Shown: one piece after another, positions 62,697 to 64,000 of the stretch
Layout of the letters: each line of letters begins with the position of its first letter
Numbering within the stretch: the stretch's first letter is position 1
NCBI GenBank assembly: GCA_949130485.1
Contig: OX422198.1
Span: 4,194,262 to 4,258,261, forward strand
Direction of reading: 5' to 3'
DNA: 64,000 nucleotides
Origin: Agelas oroides
Taxonomy: Eukaryota; Porifera; Demospongiae; Agelasida; Agelasidae
Notes under the pieces: generated by a model
Databases searched by the model: none
What the model saw: the letters and a program-made list of their open reading frames with translations, nothing else
Told to the model about the DNA's origin: nothing
Program-made: the position numbers and the translations under genes

Positions 62697-64000
62697 GTAA
62701 GTAATTTCCCTATCTACAGTACTGGGTTTTGCAGCATCTCCTTGCAACATCATTTATTGAACTCAGGGTTCAGCACCTTCCTTATATGGAACCAAATGCA
62801 TTAAGCTCTTGATGCAAGTTTGTTCCAGTGAACTGTAATGTGCATGTATATCGTGGGAAAGGGTGCACTGATTGACAGCTGTGAAAGACTGGTTGTATGG
62901 GATGGGTTGTGCTTGCAATGTCATGCTGACACAGTTCTACTGTCACGGTTACCAGAATGACCGGGCACACAAATATGTGGCATACATAGCAGCCTTTCAG
63001 AACCTAAGGGAAAGCTTTGCCGTCTGCTGGCAATTGCACCTTGCATTTCTCATGGCCACTGTCTCATGTATACCAGTCTCCTTTGTCCCACTGCTGTATA
63101 TACATGTCCAATGGTCATGCATTGTGTCTGTCCAATGGTCATGCATTGTGTCTGTCCTCATGTAACTGTATTCCAACTTGGTAGCAAGTCTCCCTCCCAC
63201 ACAAAGTGTAATGATGTGTCACACCATACACCTTGATTTTGCCCCAAAACTGTATTCTTTGCCCTCTGCTCAGCAAGAAGATAAGTGCTTATAGCAATCT
63301 GACTTTGTTCTGCTCCCAGGAAACTGGAATATAACCGATACAGATACAAGTATACACTTGTGCATTCATTGCATGTGCTACTTATTGCACCTACTGTATA
63401 AACCAGTGCAACGTTCTATTTAGAATGACACAGCATGTAAGTAATAACGTCACATTTGGAACCAACACTAACAGTGGCCAATGCGTTCACTTGGAGACTT
63501 TTGCCACGCAGCAGATTTGAATCCTGTTGATATCTCAATTTCTCTACATGTGTGTGTGTGACTGTTTACAGTGAAACCTCTCTTAACGGACATCCCCTAT
63601 AGCAGAACCTTGTTAAATCAGACAAAATCTGCGGTCCGGATTGATTCTCCATTCTGTATAATATCGTAACGGCTTATTGCTACGTACTGTGATAAACTGA
63701 GTAGGTTATTTCTGCTACAATAAGCTAACTAACTAACCTACTCAGTAATACTTTATGCCGCTCCAAAATGCGGGCACCTCCATATTCCATATAACAGACA
63801 CTAAGTCTATCCCAATTGTGCACTAACAATACTAATGACCTACGTCTGGCAGATGTTTGTCTACCTCTCCCACAAAGTGCTGTTGTATAGAAACGGCTGG
63901 ACCGCATTTTAGCATTGTTAGAAATAGCCTCTTGTTTGCCTTTCTTACCAGTGTATACGCCATACAGCCAGACGGAGCTCTGAAAACGTAGCCTCGTGGC
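62697..64000. other. CRTC downstream intron or intergenic; one pogo-like end
   Basis: No convincing further CRTC exon. CAGTGAAACCTCTCTTAACG at 63569, preceded by TA, resembles a pogo/Tigger terminal inverted repeat; I did not find its partner. The short direct repeat TCCAATGGTCATGCATTGTG lies at 63108-63148. Confidence 0.4.

Overview
The window is eukaryotic and metazoan. Genes carry GT-AG introns, one U12-type AT-AC intron and GC-AG introns. The gene set includes CRTC (CREB-regulated coactivator), a furin/kexin-type proprotein convertase, an NR2C2AP homologue, peroxisomal-sarcosine-oxidase-like genes and a Death domain. The short genes and heavy load of small inverted-repeat transposons would suit an early-branching marine invertebrate, perhaps a sponge. 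That placement is an inference, not something the sequence proves.

Layout from left to right: (1) 646-6793, minus: N-terminal and catalytic part of a proprotein convertase, running off the left edge. Its signal-peptide exon is split by a 49-bp hairpin insertion. (2) 6912-10800, minus: an L2/CR1-like LINE with a poly-A tail, interrupted by a MITE. (3) 11225-12690: decayed remnant of a sarcosine-oxidase-like (PIPOX) gene. (4) 14899-16950, minus, and 17401-23818, plus: two head-to-head dynamin-like GTPase genes. Splice sites and phase indicate that the plus-strand one begins with a separate Death-domain exon. (5) 24883-30908 and 36563-42691, both minus: two intact eight-exon PIPOX-like genes, tandem segmental copies with clean edges, separated by a large foldback built from an 18-bp minisatellite. 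(6) 43270-45438, minus: NR2C2AP-like gene. (7) 45.4-50.8 kb: poorly understood, only candidate exons. (8) 50875 to beyond 62696, plus: 5' part of a CRTC gene with a U12 AT-AC intron and several very short exons.

The most notable item is the Death-domain/dynamin-like GTPase pair at 15-24 kb. Joining the DD exon to the GTPase exon gives a predicted 790-residue DD-GTPase, divergently arranged with a DD-less paralogue from a shared 450-bp intergenic region. Death domains assemble signalling platforms and dynamin-like GTPases act on membranes, so an innate-immune or cell-death role is a reasonable but untested inference.

Between genes the window is dominated by mobile and tandem repeats: a large family of hairpin elements with termini AGYCTCG...CGAGRCT, a CACTGCAA-terminus MITE family, hAT-like CAGTGGCGGA elements, pogo-like ends, a tRNA-derived SINE and many micro- and minisatellites. 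No retrovirus-like, LTR or Polinton element was recognised.
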